A stretch of 5,082 bases of DNA. It comes from a bacterium (GTDB lineage: Bacteria; Patescibacteriota; Minisyncoccia; Phycocordibacterales; UBA1550). Shown here piece after piece: positions 1 to 5,082 of this stretch (within the stretch, counting starts at the first letter, position 1; each line of letters starts with the position of its first letter). The stretch covers positions 1 to 5,082 of the forward strand of contig JAKANJ010000043.1 of assembly GCA_021823825.1 (NCBI GenBank). The letters run 5' to 3'. A program made the position numbers and the translations under genes. The notes under the pieces were generated by a model. That model saw nothing but the letters and a program-made list of their open reading frames with translations, was not told the DNA's origin and searched no databases.

Positions 1-1
1 G

Positions 2-1477
2 ATACTTTCTCGTCAAGCGAAAGGAGCGGGGATGCAGGCGTTCACCTTCGGTCAGTCAAAAGCACGGATCATTGATCCTGATGACGCAGGACAAAAAGTA
101 ACGTTCAAGGATGTTGCGGGCGCAAAAGAGGCAAAAGAAGAACTTGTGGAAATTGTCGATTTTTTGCGTAATCCGAAAAAGTTTTTGGACATTGGTGCGC
201 AGATTCCTAAGGGCGTACTTCTTATGGGCGCACCAGGAACAGGCAAGACGTTGCTCGCACGCGCAGTCGCAGGAGAAGCAGGTGTGCCGTTCTTCCACTT
301 GTCGGGTTCAGAGTTTGTTGAAATGTTTGTTGGCGTCGGTGCATCACGCGTTCGTGATCTTTTCAAAATGGCGAAGAAGGCAGCTCCAGCAATTATTTTC
401 GTAGATGAAATTGATGCAGTTGGTCGTGTACGAGGCGGTGGTGTTGGCGGAGGAAATGACGAGCGCGAGCAAACACTCAACCAGATTCTTGTAGAGATGG
501 ATGGTTTTGAGCCAACTGAAAAAGTTATTGTGATGGCTGCTACGAACCGCCCTGATGTACTTGACCCAGCACTTTTGCGCCCGGGCCGTTTTGACCGTCG
601 GGTAACTCTTGAACTTCCTGATCGCGAAGGACGTGAAGAGATTTTGGCAATTCATGCACGCAAAAAGCCCCTTGCCGAGGATGTAAACCTGAAAGTGGTT
701 GCAGAACGTACGCCAGGATTCTCTGGTGCTGACCTCTACTCCTTGATGAACGAAGGCGCAATTCTCGCCGCTCGTGAAAATCGTAAAACCGTTGCTCAGT
801 TTGACTTCATCCGCGCAATTGAAAAAGTGATGTTGGGGCCAGAACGCAAGAGTCATATTCTCTCAAAAGAAGAAAAGAAAATAACTGCGTACCACGAGGC
901 AGGACACGCGCTCGTTGCGTCGGTGCTTCCGAATGCAGATCCTGTGCACAAGATTTCTATCATTGCGCGTGGCCATGCGGGAGGATACACACTCAAGCTT
1001 CCGCTTGAAGAACGACGTCTTCAATCACGCAAAGAATTTCTTGATGACATCGCGATGTCACTCGGCGGTTATGTTGCAGAAGAGATGATCTTTGGCGATA
1101 TTACGACTGGCCCATCAAACGACTTGCAGGTTGCTACCGCACTTGCACGTGACATGGTTACCAAATATGGTATGTCTGAAAAACTTGGACCAGTAGCGCT
1201 TGAGGGAAGTGGCGGGAGAACACTCTTCGGTGGTCGTGGTGTAGACAGCCGTGATTACTCTGAAGATGTGTCGGCCAAAATTGATGCAGAAGTTTCAAAA
1301 ATAATGAACGATGCATTTGCACGAGCACGCGAGGCGATGACAACGCATCGCAAGGCGCTTGATGCTATTGCAAATGAATTGACGGTGAGCGAAACTATCG
1401 AGCGTGAAGACTTTGAGAAACTTTTGATTGCAAATGGTATAATGCCCAAAAAGAAGCAGGAAGAGGCGATTGCATAA
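2..1477 (+). CDS. ftsH: ATP-dependent zinc metalloprotease FtsH, 5' partial
   Basis: FtsH is a hexameric membrane-anchored AAA+ protease that pulls misfolded membrane proteins and short-lived regulators through a central pore into a zinc protease chamber on the cytoplasmic side. The frame is open from base 2. The ATG at 32 is internal, because the codons before it continue the usual linker ahead of the conserved FGQSKAR segment, so the N-terminal membrane segments lie outside the window. Counting from that internal Met: Walker A GAPGTGKT 66-73, pore loop FVG 99-101, Walker B with D125/E126, second region of homology with arginine fingers R186 and R189, zinc motif HEAGH 288-292, and likely third zinc ligand D364 in the SND motif. 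All catalytic residues are present and the C-terminus looks complete (TAA at 1475-1477). It is followed on the same strand, 33 nt later, by the repeat-protein gene. Confidence 0.97.
   Translation: MLSRQAKGAGMQAFTFGQSKARIIDPDDAGQKVTFKDVAGAKEAKEELVEIVDFLRNPKKFLDIGAQIPKGVLLMGAPGTGKTLLARAVAGEAGVPFFHLSGSEFVEMFVGVGASRVRDLFKMAKKAAPAIIFVDEIDAVGRVRGGGVGGGNDEREQTLNQILVEMDGFEPTEKVIVMAATNRPDVLDPALLRPGRFDRRVTLELPDREGREEILAIHARKKPLAEDVNLKVVAERTPGFSGADLYSLMNEGAILAARENRKTVAQFDFIRAIEKVMLGPERKSHILSKEEKKITAYHEAGHALVASVLPNADPVHKISIIARGHAGGYTLKLPLEERRLQSRKEFLDDIAMSLGGYVAEEMIFGDITTGPSNDLQVATALARDMVTKYGMSEKLGPVALEGSGGRTLFGGRGVDSRDYSEDVSAKIDAEVSKIMNDAFARAREAMTTHRKALDAIANELTVSETIEREDFEKLLIANGIMPKKKQEEAIA
1435..1443 (+). 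promoter_or_regulatory. possible extended -10 promoter inside the ftsH 3' end
   Basis: The 9-mer TGGTATAAT combines a TG extension with a perfect -10 hexamer. It is identical to the -10 element in front of the tRNA locus at 2142-2150. A TTGAGA at 1413-1418 could act as a -35 with 19-nt spacing. It would start transcription near 1450 and give the repeat-protein gene at 1511 its own message. The match falls in coding sequence (codons for Gly-Ile-Met near the FtsH C-terminus), so it may be coincidence. Confidence 0.35.
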
Positions 1478-1510
1478 TTCAATTTCTTATTAATTAATAA
1501 ATTAAATATT

Positions 1511-2065
1511 ATGTTTGAGGCATTCATGTACAAGCCACCGGAGAAGCATAAAGATGAAGAGGCACACCGCGATAGGACTGGCAAAGAATGGGAAGAATTT
1601 GCGAAAGAAAGAGACAAAAGTAATCGGTTGGTCGAAGCTCTCAAAAAAGGTGACCCAGCAGTGCTTCCAAAAGTTAATGAAGAGGGTCTTCTTCTCCAAT
1701 ACTTACCAAAAGAACTTCGTGCTGACCACTCAATAGTTTTAAATGCGGTGAAAAATGATCCTCATGCTCTGGAGTTTGCGGACAAAAAGTTGAAGGATGA
1801 TTTTGAGATTGTTATGGCCGCAGTTGAGCAGTGGGGAACAATGCTTTCACAAGCTTCCTCGCGCCTGAAGGACGACGAGAGTATCGCTGTTGCAGCAGTT
1901 ACTAGTCACTCCGATGCTTTGAGAGACGTATCCTCAAGACTTCAAGATAATGAGAATATTGTTTCCATTGCGGTAAACAAAAATCCATCGACAATTGAAT
2001 ATGCCTCGAGACGCCTTAGAAAGGATAAGGATTTTAGAGCGCGTCTCGGTCTTCCGATGGAATAA
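1511..2065 (+). CDS. 25-residue helical repeat protein (DUF4116-like)
   Basis: Encodes 184 residues with no signal peptide or membrane segment, so it is probably cytoplasmic. Residues 8-45 are rich in Lys, Glu and Asp and look like a charged helix. From residue 62 the protein is a tandem repeat with an exact 25-residue period, starting at 62, 87, 112, 137 and 162; the last unit is truncated at about 179. Each unit follows the pattern L..AS.RL..D..I...AV, with AD, DD, DD, DN and KD at the acidic position, which fits two short helices per unit. This resembles the DUF4116 family, whose function is unknown; a scaffold or binding role is only inference. The ATG at 1511 has no clear Shine-Dalgarno, being preceded by pure A/T sequence; ATG 1526 is an alternative start. 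It lies 33 nt after ftsH, so read-through from ftsH or the candidate promoter at 1435 could express it. A strong terminator follows at 2085. Confidence 0.85.
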   Translation: MFEAFMYKPPEKHKDEEAHRDRTGKEWEEFAKERDKSNRLVEALKKGDPAVLPKVNEEGLLLQYLPKELRADHSIVLNAVKNDPHALEFADKKLKDDFEIVMAAVEQWGTMLSQASSRLKDDESIAVAAVTSHSDALRDVSSRLQDNENIVSIAVNKNPSTIEYASRRLRKDKDFRARLGLPME

Positions 2066-2084
2066 GATAAATCATAACTCTATG

Positions 2085-2115
2085 AAAAAATCCAAGGGCG
2101 GCCCTTGGATTTTTT
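2085..2115 (+). terminator. strong intrinsic terminator, symmetrical
   Basis: A near-perfect inverted repeat: 2085-2099 (six A, then TCCAAGGGC) is the exact complement of 2101-2115 (GCCCTTGGA, then six T). The core is a GC-rich stem of about 9 bp, with the T-tract on the plus strand and the matching A-tract on the other side, so it could terminate from both directions. It lies 20 nt after the stop of the repeat-protein gene and 27 nt before the -10 of the tRNA promoter, separating the ftsH side from the tRNA locus. Confidence 0.9.
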
Positions 2116-2141
2116 GCTGCTGATTTTACTTCTTCTAGTTT

Positions 2142-2150
2142 TGGTATAAT
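2142..2150 (+). promoter_or_regulatory. extended -10 promoter for the tRNA-Ile locus
   Basis: TGGTATAAT is a consensus -10 hexamer (2145-2150) with the TG extension. The -35 region is weak (TGATTT at 2121-2126, 18-nt spacing), which is acceptable for an extended -10 promoter. The predicted start is near 2157, only a few bases before the first tRNA base at 2163, as is usual for stable RNA genes. No other promoter is apparent before 2425, so one transcript probably carries the outer 5' half, the inner tRNA, the outer 3' half and the downstream 188-codon gene. Confidence 0.75.
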
Positions 2151-2162
2151 ATGGTCATGTAA

Positions 2163-2323
2163 CCGCCCTTAGCTCAGTTGGTTAGAGCACGGAGCTTATA
2201 ATGACAAACGAGGAGCGTGTGGGAGAGTACTCTCGCGCACGACGTCCGAGAGTCGTCATTATATGGTACTTTTAGAATTCTGCGTCCGCCCTTAGCTCAG
2301 TTGGTTAGAGCACGGAGCTTATA
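2163..2323 (+). repeat. direct repeat of the tRNA 5' half (38 bp, two copies)
   Basis: Copies at 2163-2200 and 2286-2323 are identical over 38 bp, offset by 123 nt, and run from the first acceptor base to TATA in the anticodon loop. Identity stops at both ends (A2162 against T2285, A2201 against T2324). The duplicated unit is therefore exactly a tRNA half, not a random stretch. Confidence 0.95.
2198..2262 (+). repeat. hairpin domain 1 of the insertion (inverted repeat)
   Basis: ATAATGAC (2198-2205) is the exact complement of GTCATTAT (2255-2262). Inside it a GC-rich hairpin forms: 2216-2226 pairs with 2231-2241 around a GTAC loop, with one U-G wobble and one G-G mismatch. A competing short hairpin is ACGAC 2239-2243 with GTCGT 2252-2256. 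The outer arm starts within the anticodon loop of the interrupted tRNA, so the folded domain would replace that loop. I do not recognise it as a known RNA family. Confidence 0.7.
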
Positions 2324-2380
2324 TCTCCGCGGTCCTAGGTTCGAGTCCTAGAGGGCGGACGAAGAATTTTAATACCATAT
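2261..2380 (+). repeat. hairpin domain 2: long stem capped by the inner tRNA
   Basis: The flanks of the inner tRNA are complementary to each other. 2261-2268 (ATATGGTA) pairs with 2373-2380 (TACCATAT). After an unpaired CTT, 2272-2281 pairs with 2363-2372 including one G-T wobble. After one G-A mismatch, 2283-2285 pairs with 2359-2361 and runs straight into the acceptor stem at 2286/2358. About 21 base pairs outside the tRNA thus form a helix stacked on its acceptor stem. It could present the inner tRNA to RNase P, and could keep the two outer halves together after the inner tRNA is cut out. Confidence 0.75.
2286..2359 (+). tRNA. tRNA-Ile(UAU), intact inner copy
   Basis: A full 74-nt cloverleaf: acceptor stem CCGCCCT/AGGGCGG, TA at positions 8-9, D stem GCTC/GAGC with a 9-nt loop, anticodon stem CGGAG/CTCCG with loop CTTATAT, variable loop CGGTC, T stem CTAGG/CCTAG with loop TTCGAGT, and discriminator A. 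Every stem is perfectly paired. The anticodon is T2320-T2322 (UAU), which reads the isoleucine codon AUA. Most bacteria read AUA with a CAU anticodon modified by TilS, so an encoded UAU is a minority solution. CCA is not encoded (CGA follows) and must be added enzymatically. The gene sits inside the anticodon loop of a second copy, and its acceptor stem continues into a long flanking helix. The first base pair is C-G rather than the more usual G-C. Confidence 0.92.
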
Positions 2381-2418
2381 ATCTCCTCGGTCCTAGGTTC
2401 GAGTCCTAGAGGGCGGAC
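2320..2418 (+). repeat. direct repeat of the tRNA 3' half (41 bp, two copies)
   Basis: Copies at 2320-2360 and 2378-2418 match at 40 of 41 positions, offset by 58 nt; the only difference is G2329 against T2387. They run from TATAT in the anticodon loop to one base past the discriminator. The size resembles a tRNA-end attachment-site duplication, but only 17 nt lie between the copies, too little for an integrated element. Confidence 0.95.
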
Positions 2419-2424
2419 AACAAA

Positions 2425-2991
2425 ATGTACACTCATAAAGAGTATGAAGCAATTAAGGGAAAGCATGGTCTATACTCGAGTTGGGCGATTTGGGATAATG
2501 AAAATATCAAGAATACATCAATTATTGATGGTTACTTTCAGCAACTTGGTGTGCGCTATGTATTTATTGGGTTAAATATAGCGAAGCAGTTGACTAAGAC
2601 TCCTTGGTCAAATTTCCATGGTGGTAAGCATGATAGAAAACTTAAAAAAGCATGCAATGATACAAAATTGAGGGGGTCTTACCTCACAGACATATTTAAA
2701 GATATTCCAGAGTCAAAGTCTGTAAATCTTAAAAAATATATTGATGGAAATATGGAAGTACTAAGGACGAACGTCGCATACTTTAATAGGGAGATGGAGG
2801 ATATTAAAATAGATAAAGAGACCGTATTTATTATACTCGGCACAGAATCATCGATTGCGTCGAAGTATTTTAAGACTTATTTTTACGGCAAGTATGGAAA
2901 TCAGATTGTAAACTATTATCACCATTCTTATTTTCAACTAACGGACGATGAGTGGGTTGACGGACTATGGAAAACACTGAGCATAAAATAG
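2425..2991 (+). CDS. uncharacterised protein, uracil-DNA-glycosylase-fold-like
   Basis: Encodes 188 residues, soluble, with no signal peptide or membrane segment. Visible conserved blocks are VFIGLN 46-51, WSNFHGGKHDRKL 61-73, GSYLTDIFK 84-92 and HHSY 166-169. In order and spacing they resemble uncharacterised bacterial proteins that look like the uracil-DNA glycosylase superfamily, where a G-x-N/D segment and a late histidine motif form the active site. Glycosylase activity is not shown. The gene is clearly more AT-rich than ftsH and recG, and 5 of its 17 Ile codons are AUA against 3 of about 30 in the complete codons of ftsH from base 32, suggesting separate ancestry. The start is 7 nt after the outer tRNA; the only Shine-Dalgarno candidate is GAGGG 2409-2413 within the tRNA acceptor strand. 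The next Met is at residue 110, so no other ATG start is likely. It converges on recG, 35 nt away, without a clear terminator. Confidence 0.8.
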   Translation: MYTHKEYEAIKGKHGLYSSWAIWDNENIKNTSIIDGYFQQLGVRYVFIGLNIAKQLTKTPWSNFHGGKHDRKLKKACNDTKLRGSYLTDIFKDIPESKSVNLKKYIDGNMEVLRTNVAYFNREMEDIKIDKETVFIILGTESSIASKYFKTYFYGKYGNQIVNYYHHSYFQLTDDEWVDGLWKTLSIK

Positions 2992-3026
2992 GCATTTTAG
3001 AATAAAAATAATCAGCGAACAGGTCT

Positions 3027-5082
3027 TTATTCCCAATGGATATTCTTTTGCCCGGCCTCGATACGTGCACGGAGGAGGGGATGCTTTTCAAGTTCCTCAT
3101 CCTCTTTTATTAATTGCGCCGCTTCGATGCGTGCCGCTTCAACCATTTTGATATTTTTTATTGCCTCCATGCCGAGATCGGAGATGCCCCATTGTTTTCC
3201 ACCAGAAAGTTCGCCCGAACCGCGGAGCTCAAGATCAAGCTCTGCAAGCTCAAAACCGTTTTTTGCGGTGATGAGCGCTTTCATCCGTTTGAGCGAGGTT
3301 TCATTTTTACTATCGGTGAGTAAGTAGCAATAAGCTTGGTGATTACTGCGAATGACACGGCCGCGGAGCTGGTGAAGTTGAGCAAGTCCGAAACGTTCAG
3401 CACCCTCAATCGCAATCATGGTTGCATTGGGAACATTTACGCCCACTTCAATAACGGAAGTTGCTACAAGGATATGAATTTTCCCTTTTGAAAACTCACC
3501 CATAATTTTTTCTTTTTCTGCTGGCTTCATCTTGCCATGGAGGACGGAAATTTCAAATTCAGGAAAAACATCTTTCTTCAAACGGCGGGCTTCCTCAACT
3601 ACAGACTTTGCAATGAGCGCAAGCTCTTTATCGGGGTCGGGCTCATCAATGCGCGGACAAATGACGTACGCCTGACGGCCACTTCTTATTTCCTTTCTCA
3701 TGTGTTCCTCCATTTGTTTGCGTGTGCTTTTATGCACCAGCTCTGTTTTTATCGGAAGACGTCCTGCTGGCATTTCGTCGAGAAGCGTGAGATCAAGGTT
3801 GCCGTAAATAGTAAGTGCAAGTGTGCGCGGGATAGGGGTTGCGGTCATGGAAAGGAAGTGCGGGAAAGTAGAATGTTTTTTTGCAAGCTTGCCACGTTGC
3901 ATCATCCCAAATCGATGCTGCTCGTCAACGATTGCGAGTGCGAGATTCTTAAACTGTACATTTTTTTGGATAAGCGCATGGGTGCCGATGAGGATAGGGA
4001 GCTTTCCTTCGGCGACCCACTTGAGAAGCTGTGCTCGTGACACTTTGGTAGCACCGCTCGGGTCAACTTTTGACGGAAATTTTTTGCACGTGCTTCCAGT
4101 AAGCAGACCGATTTCAACTGGAAGATTCTTAAAGTACTCGGTAAAGCTTTTGAAATGTTGCTCGGCAAGAATTTCTGTCGGCGCCATGTATGCGACTTGA
4201 AGATTTCCAAATTTATTATCTTTTGGAGCGGTCATTACTGTTGCGTAGGTTGCGGTTGCGGCAACATATGTTTTTCCAGAGCCAACATCGCCCTCAAGAA
4301 GTCTCCCCATTGGTACGCCTTTTTTGAAATCAGAAAAAATATGTTCAAGGGCGTGCTTCTGTGCTTCTGTCGCAGAAAAAGGAAATCGTTCAGTAAAGCG
4401 AGTGAGAGCTTTGGGTTCAGGGGCAATGATAAACCCGCTTTGCATTTGCGCGAGGAGACGGTCTTTTTGTCGTGCAAGCTGAATCATAAAAACTTCCTCA
4501 AAAGCAAAACGCTTGCGAGCCGCTTGCGCATCGCTCTCTTTTTGCGGTGAATGTATCCACACAAGGGCAGTTTTAAGCGTGGGTAGATGATATCGGGCTA
4601 GAATATCTTCAGGGATAGGATCAACAAGATGATCAAGTACACCCATGTTGAATACTTTTTGAATATGGTAGTAGATAAAACGCGAGGAGATTCCTTTTGT
4701 TTCAGAATAAACAGGGTAAAAAGATGTTACATCTCCCGTCTCGTTAAAAAGAGAGTCATCGCCGCCGAGGGGAAGTTCGTTTGTTCGACCGATCTCAGGG
4801 TTTGCAAGATACCGTTCACCTTTACGTTCTTCAATCTTTCCAGACAACTTAACCATCGCTCCAGGAGCGAGCATTTTTGCTATATACGCCTGGTGGAACC
4901 ACACGACTTTAAGACGACCCGTGGCGTCTTCAACTATTGCTTCGGTCATAGGAATTTTTGTCTTGAATCCACGAGAGCTTTTTGCGGACACGACGCGAGC
5001 ATAGATCGTTGCTTGCTCGCCGACACCTAGATTTTGAATTGGTTTAAGAAGTGCGGTGTTCGTATAGCGTGTCGGGAAATAG
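3027..5082 (-). CDS. recG: ATP-dependent DNA helicase RecG, 5' partial
   Basis: RecG is a superfamily 2 translocase that remodels stalled replication forks and branch-migrates Holliday junctions. The frame stays open to the right edge: 30 codons lie upstream of the GTG at 4991 and encode YFPTRY and following wedge-domain sequence, so that GTG is not the start. About 684 residues are present and roughly 40 are missing by comparison with E. coli RecG. Counting from the GTG codon: OB-fold wedge about 1-80, Walker A GDVGSGKT 234-241, motif Ia PTEILAEQH 271-279, DEQHR box 356-360, motif III TATPIPRT 383-390, motif V 509-524, motif VI QLHQLRGRVIR 538-548, and the TRG translocation motif about 580-603. 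Motif VI has Ile (codon ATT) where RecG proteins normally have Gly in RGRVGR. Otherwise the protein looks intact. It converges on the 188-codon gene. Confidence 0.97.
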   Translation of the reverse strand, partial: YFPTRYTNTALLKPIQNLGVGEQATIYARVVSAKSSRGFKTKIPMTEAIVEDATGRLKVVWFHQAYIAKMLAPGAMVKLSGKIEERKGERYLANPEIGRTNELPLGGDDSLFNETGDVTSFYPVYSETKGISSRFIYYHIQKVFNMGVLDHLVDPIPEDILARYHLPTLKTALVWIHSPQKESDAQAARKRFAFEEVFMIQLARQKDRLLAQMQSGFIIAPEPKALTRFTERFPFSATEAQKHALEHIFSDFKKGVPMGRLLEGDVGSGKTYVAATATYATVMTAPKDNKFGNLQVAYMAPTEILAEQHFKSFTEYFKNLPVEIGLLTGSTCKKFPSKVDPSGATKVSRAQLLKWVAEGKLPILIGTHALIQKNVQFKNLALAIVDEQHRFGMMQRGKLAKKHSTFPHFLSMTATPIPRTLALTIYGNLDLTLLDEMPAGRLPIKTELVHKSTRKQMEEHMRKEIRSGRQAYVICPRIDEPDPDKELALIAKSVVEEARRLKKDVFPEFEISVLHGKMKPAEKEKIMGEFSKGKIHILVATSVIEVGVNVPNATMIAIEGAERFGLAQLHQLRGRVIRSNHQAYCYLLTDSKNETSLKRMKALITAKNGFELAELDLELRGSGELSGGKQWGISDLGMEAIKNIKMVEAARIEAAQLIKEDEELEKHPLLRARIEAGQKNIHWE

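Larger units (their letters stand above)
2201..2381 (+). other. 181-nt structured insertion carrying a whole tRNA
   Basis: This is the segment between the outer tRNA halves if the break is put at 37/38. It has two parts: a hairpin domain (about 2198-2262) and a stem domain (about 2261-2380) with the inner tRNA-Ile at its tip. No group I core ending is visible: there is no G just before any permitted 3' junction, since the last G before the 3' half is at 2364. No terminal inverted repeats, recombinase gene or coding sequence is present. A four-base TATA flanks it on both sides, which could be a target duplication or simply part of the loop sequence. It could be an unclassified tRNA intron, an inserted tRNA cassette, or the product of local duplication. 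Confidence 0.6.
2163..2417 (+). tRNA. interrupted tRNA-Ile(UAU), outer copy with 181-nt insertion in the anticodon loop
   Basis: The 5' half is 2163-2200: acceptor strand 2163-2169, D stem 2172-2175/2185-2188, anticodon stem strand 2190-2194, then loop CTTATA. The 3' half is 2378-2417: loop TATAT, stem strand 2383-2387, T arm with TTCGAGT loop, acceptor strand 2410-2416 and discriminator A2417. Joined, they rebuild a 74-nt tRNA with anticodon UAU, no encoded CCA, and one difference from the inner copy: U43 (T2387) instead of G, which leaves C27 unpaired at the outer end of the anticodon stem. TATA is present at both junctions, so the break can be placed anywhere from 33/34 to 37/38; the last is the usual tRNA intron site. 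It lies directly behind the promoter. Whether it is spliced, assembled from two halves or a dead relic is unknown; the halves themselves are certain. Confidence 0.7.

Noticed and set aside
2206..2254. A third tRNA or tRNA-like RNA in hairpin domain 1
   Set aside because: No D arm or T arm pattern is present; it is only a GC-rich hairpin.
2201..2381. Group I intron in the tRNA anticodon loop
   Set aside because: The insertion is short once the inner tRNA is subtracted, I could not find the conserved core, and no G precedes any permitted 3' splice junction.
2195..2383. Archaeal-type intron with a bulge-helix-bulge motif
   Set aside because: The 5' end of the insertion does not pair with its 3' end; each pairs within its own domain. 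The flanking genes are bacterial.
2320..2418. attL/attR of an integrated element at the tRNA 3' end
   Set aside because: The two 3'-half copies are only 17 nt apart, there is no integrase in the window, and the 5' halves are duplicated too.
2984..2999. Terminator between the 188-codon gene and recG
   Set aside because: TAAAAT/ATTTTA forms a 6-bp A/T-only stem overlapping the stop codon, with no U-tract, too weak to call.
4989..4991. GTG at 4991 as the recG start
   Set aside because: Thirty codons upstream remain open and encode conserved RecG wedge-domain sequence, so the true start lies outside the window.
3114..5030. Plus-strand open frames opposite recG, and minus-strand frames opposite ftsH
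   Set aside because: They are antisense shadows of strongly conserved genes and their translations are low-complexity, without recognisable domains.

Overview
The window looks like a compact bacterial chromosome segment, most likely from a Candidate Phyla Radiation (Patescibacteria) organism. This is an inference from the bacterial ftsH and recG genes, the style of the FtsH sequence, the short spacers and the tRNA genes without encoded CCA. There are no rRNA or marker genes to confirm it.

Layout: (1) 2-1477, plus strand: the AAA+ and metalloprotease parts of ftsH, cut by the left edge so the membrane-anchored N-terminus is missing. (2) 1511-2065, plus: a small protein made of five consecutive 25-residue helical repeats (DUF4116-like), closed by a strong terminator at 2085-2115. 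(3) 2142-2418, plus: an extended -10 promoter followed by an unusual tRNA locus. A complete 74-nt tRNA-Ile(UAU) at 2286-2359 lies inside the anticodon loop of a second copy of the same tRNA, whose 5' half (2163-2200) and 3' half (2378-2417) are separated by 181 nt. The insertion folds into two helical domains: a GC-rich hairpin, and a long stem that extends the acceptor stem of the inner tRNA. (4) 2425-2991, plus: an AT-rich 188-codon gene starting only 7 nt after the outer tRNA, encoding a protein resembling uncharacterised uracil-DNA-glycosylase-fold proteins. (5) 3027-5082, minus: recG, convergent with the previous gene and cut by the right edge.

ftsH (membrane protein quality control) and recG (fork and recombination helicase) are ordinary housekeeping genes. 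The accessory part is the stretch between about 2085 and 3000, where the tRNA-in-tRNA structure and the adjacent low-GC gene suggest an insertion or remodelling event at a tRNA locus. The tRNA-in-tRNA arrangement is the standout: I know of no described bacterial intron class that fits it. Whether the outer tRNA is spliced, assembled from halves or dead cannot be decided from sequence alone.
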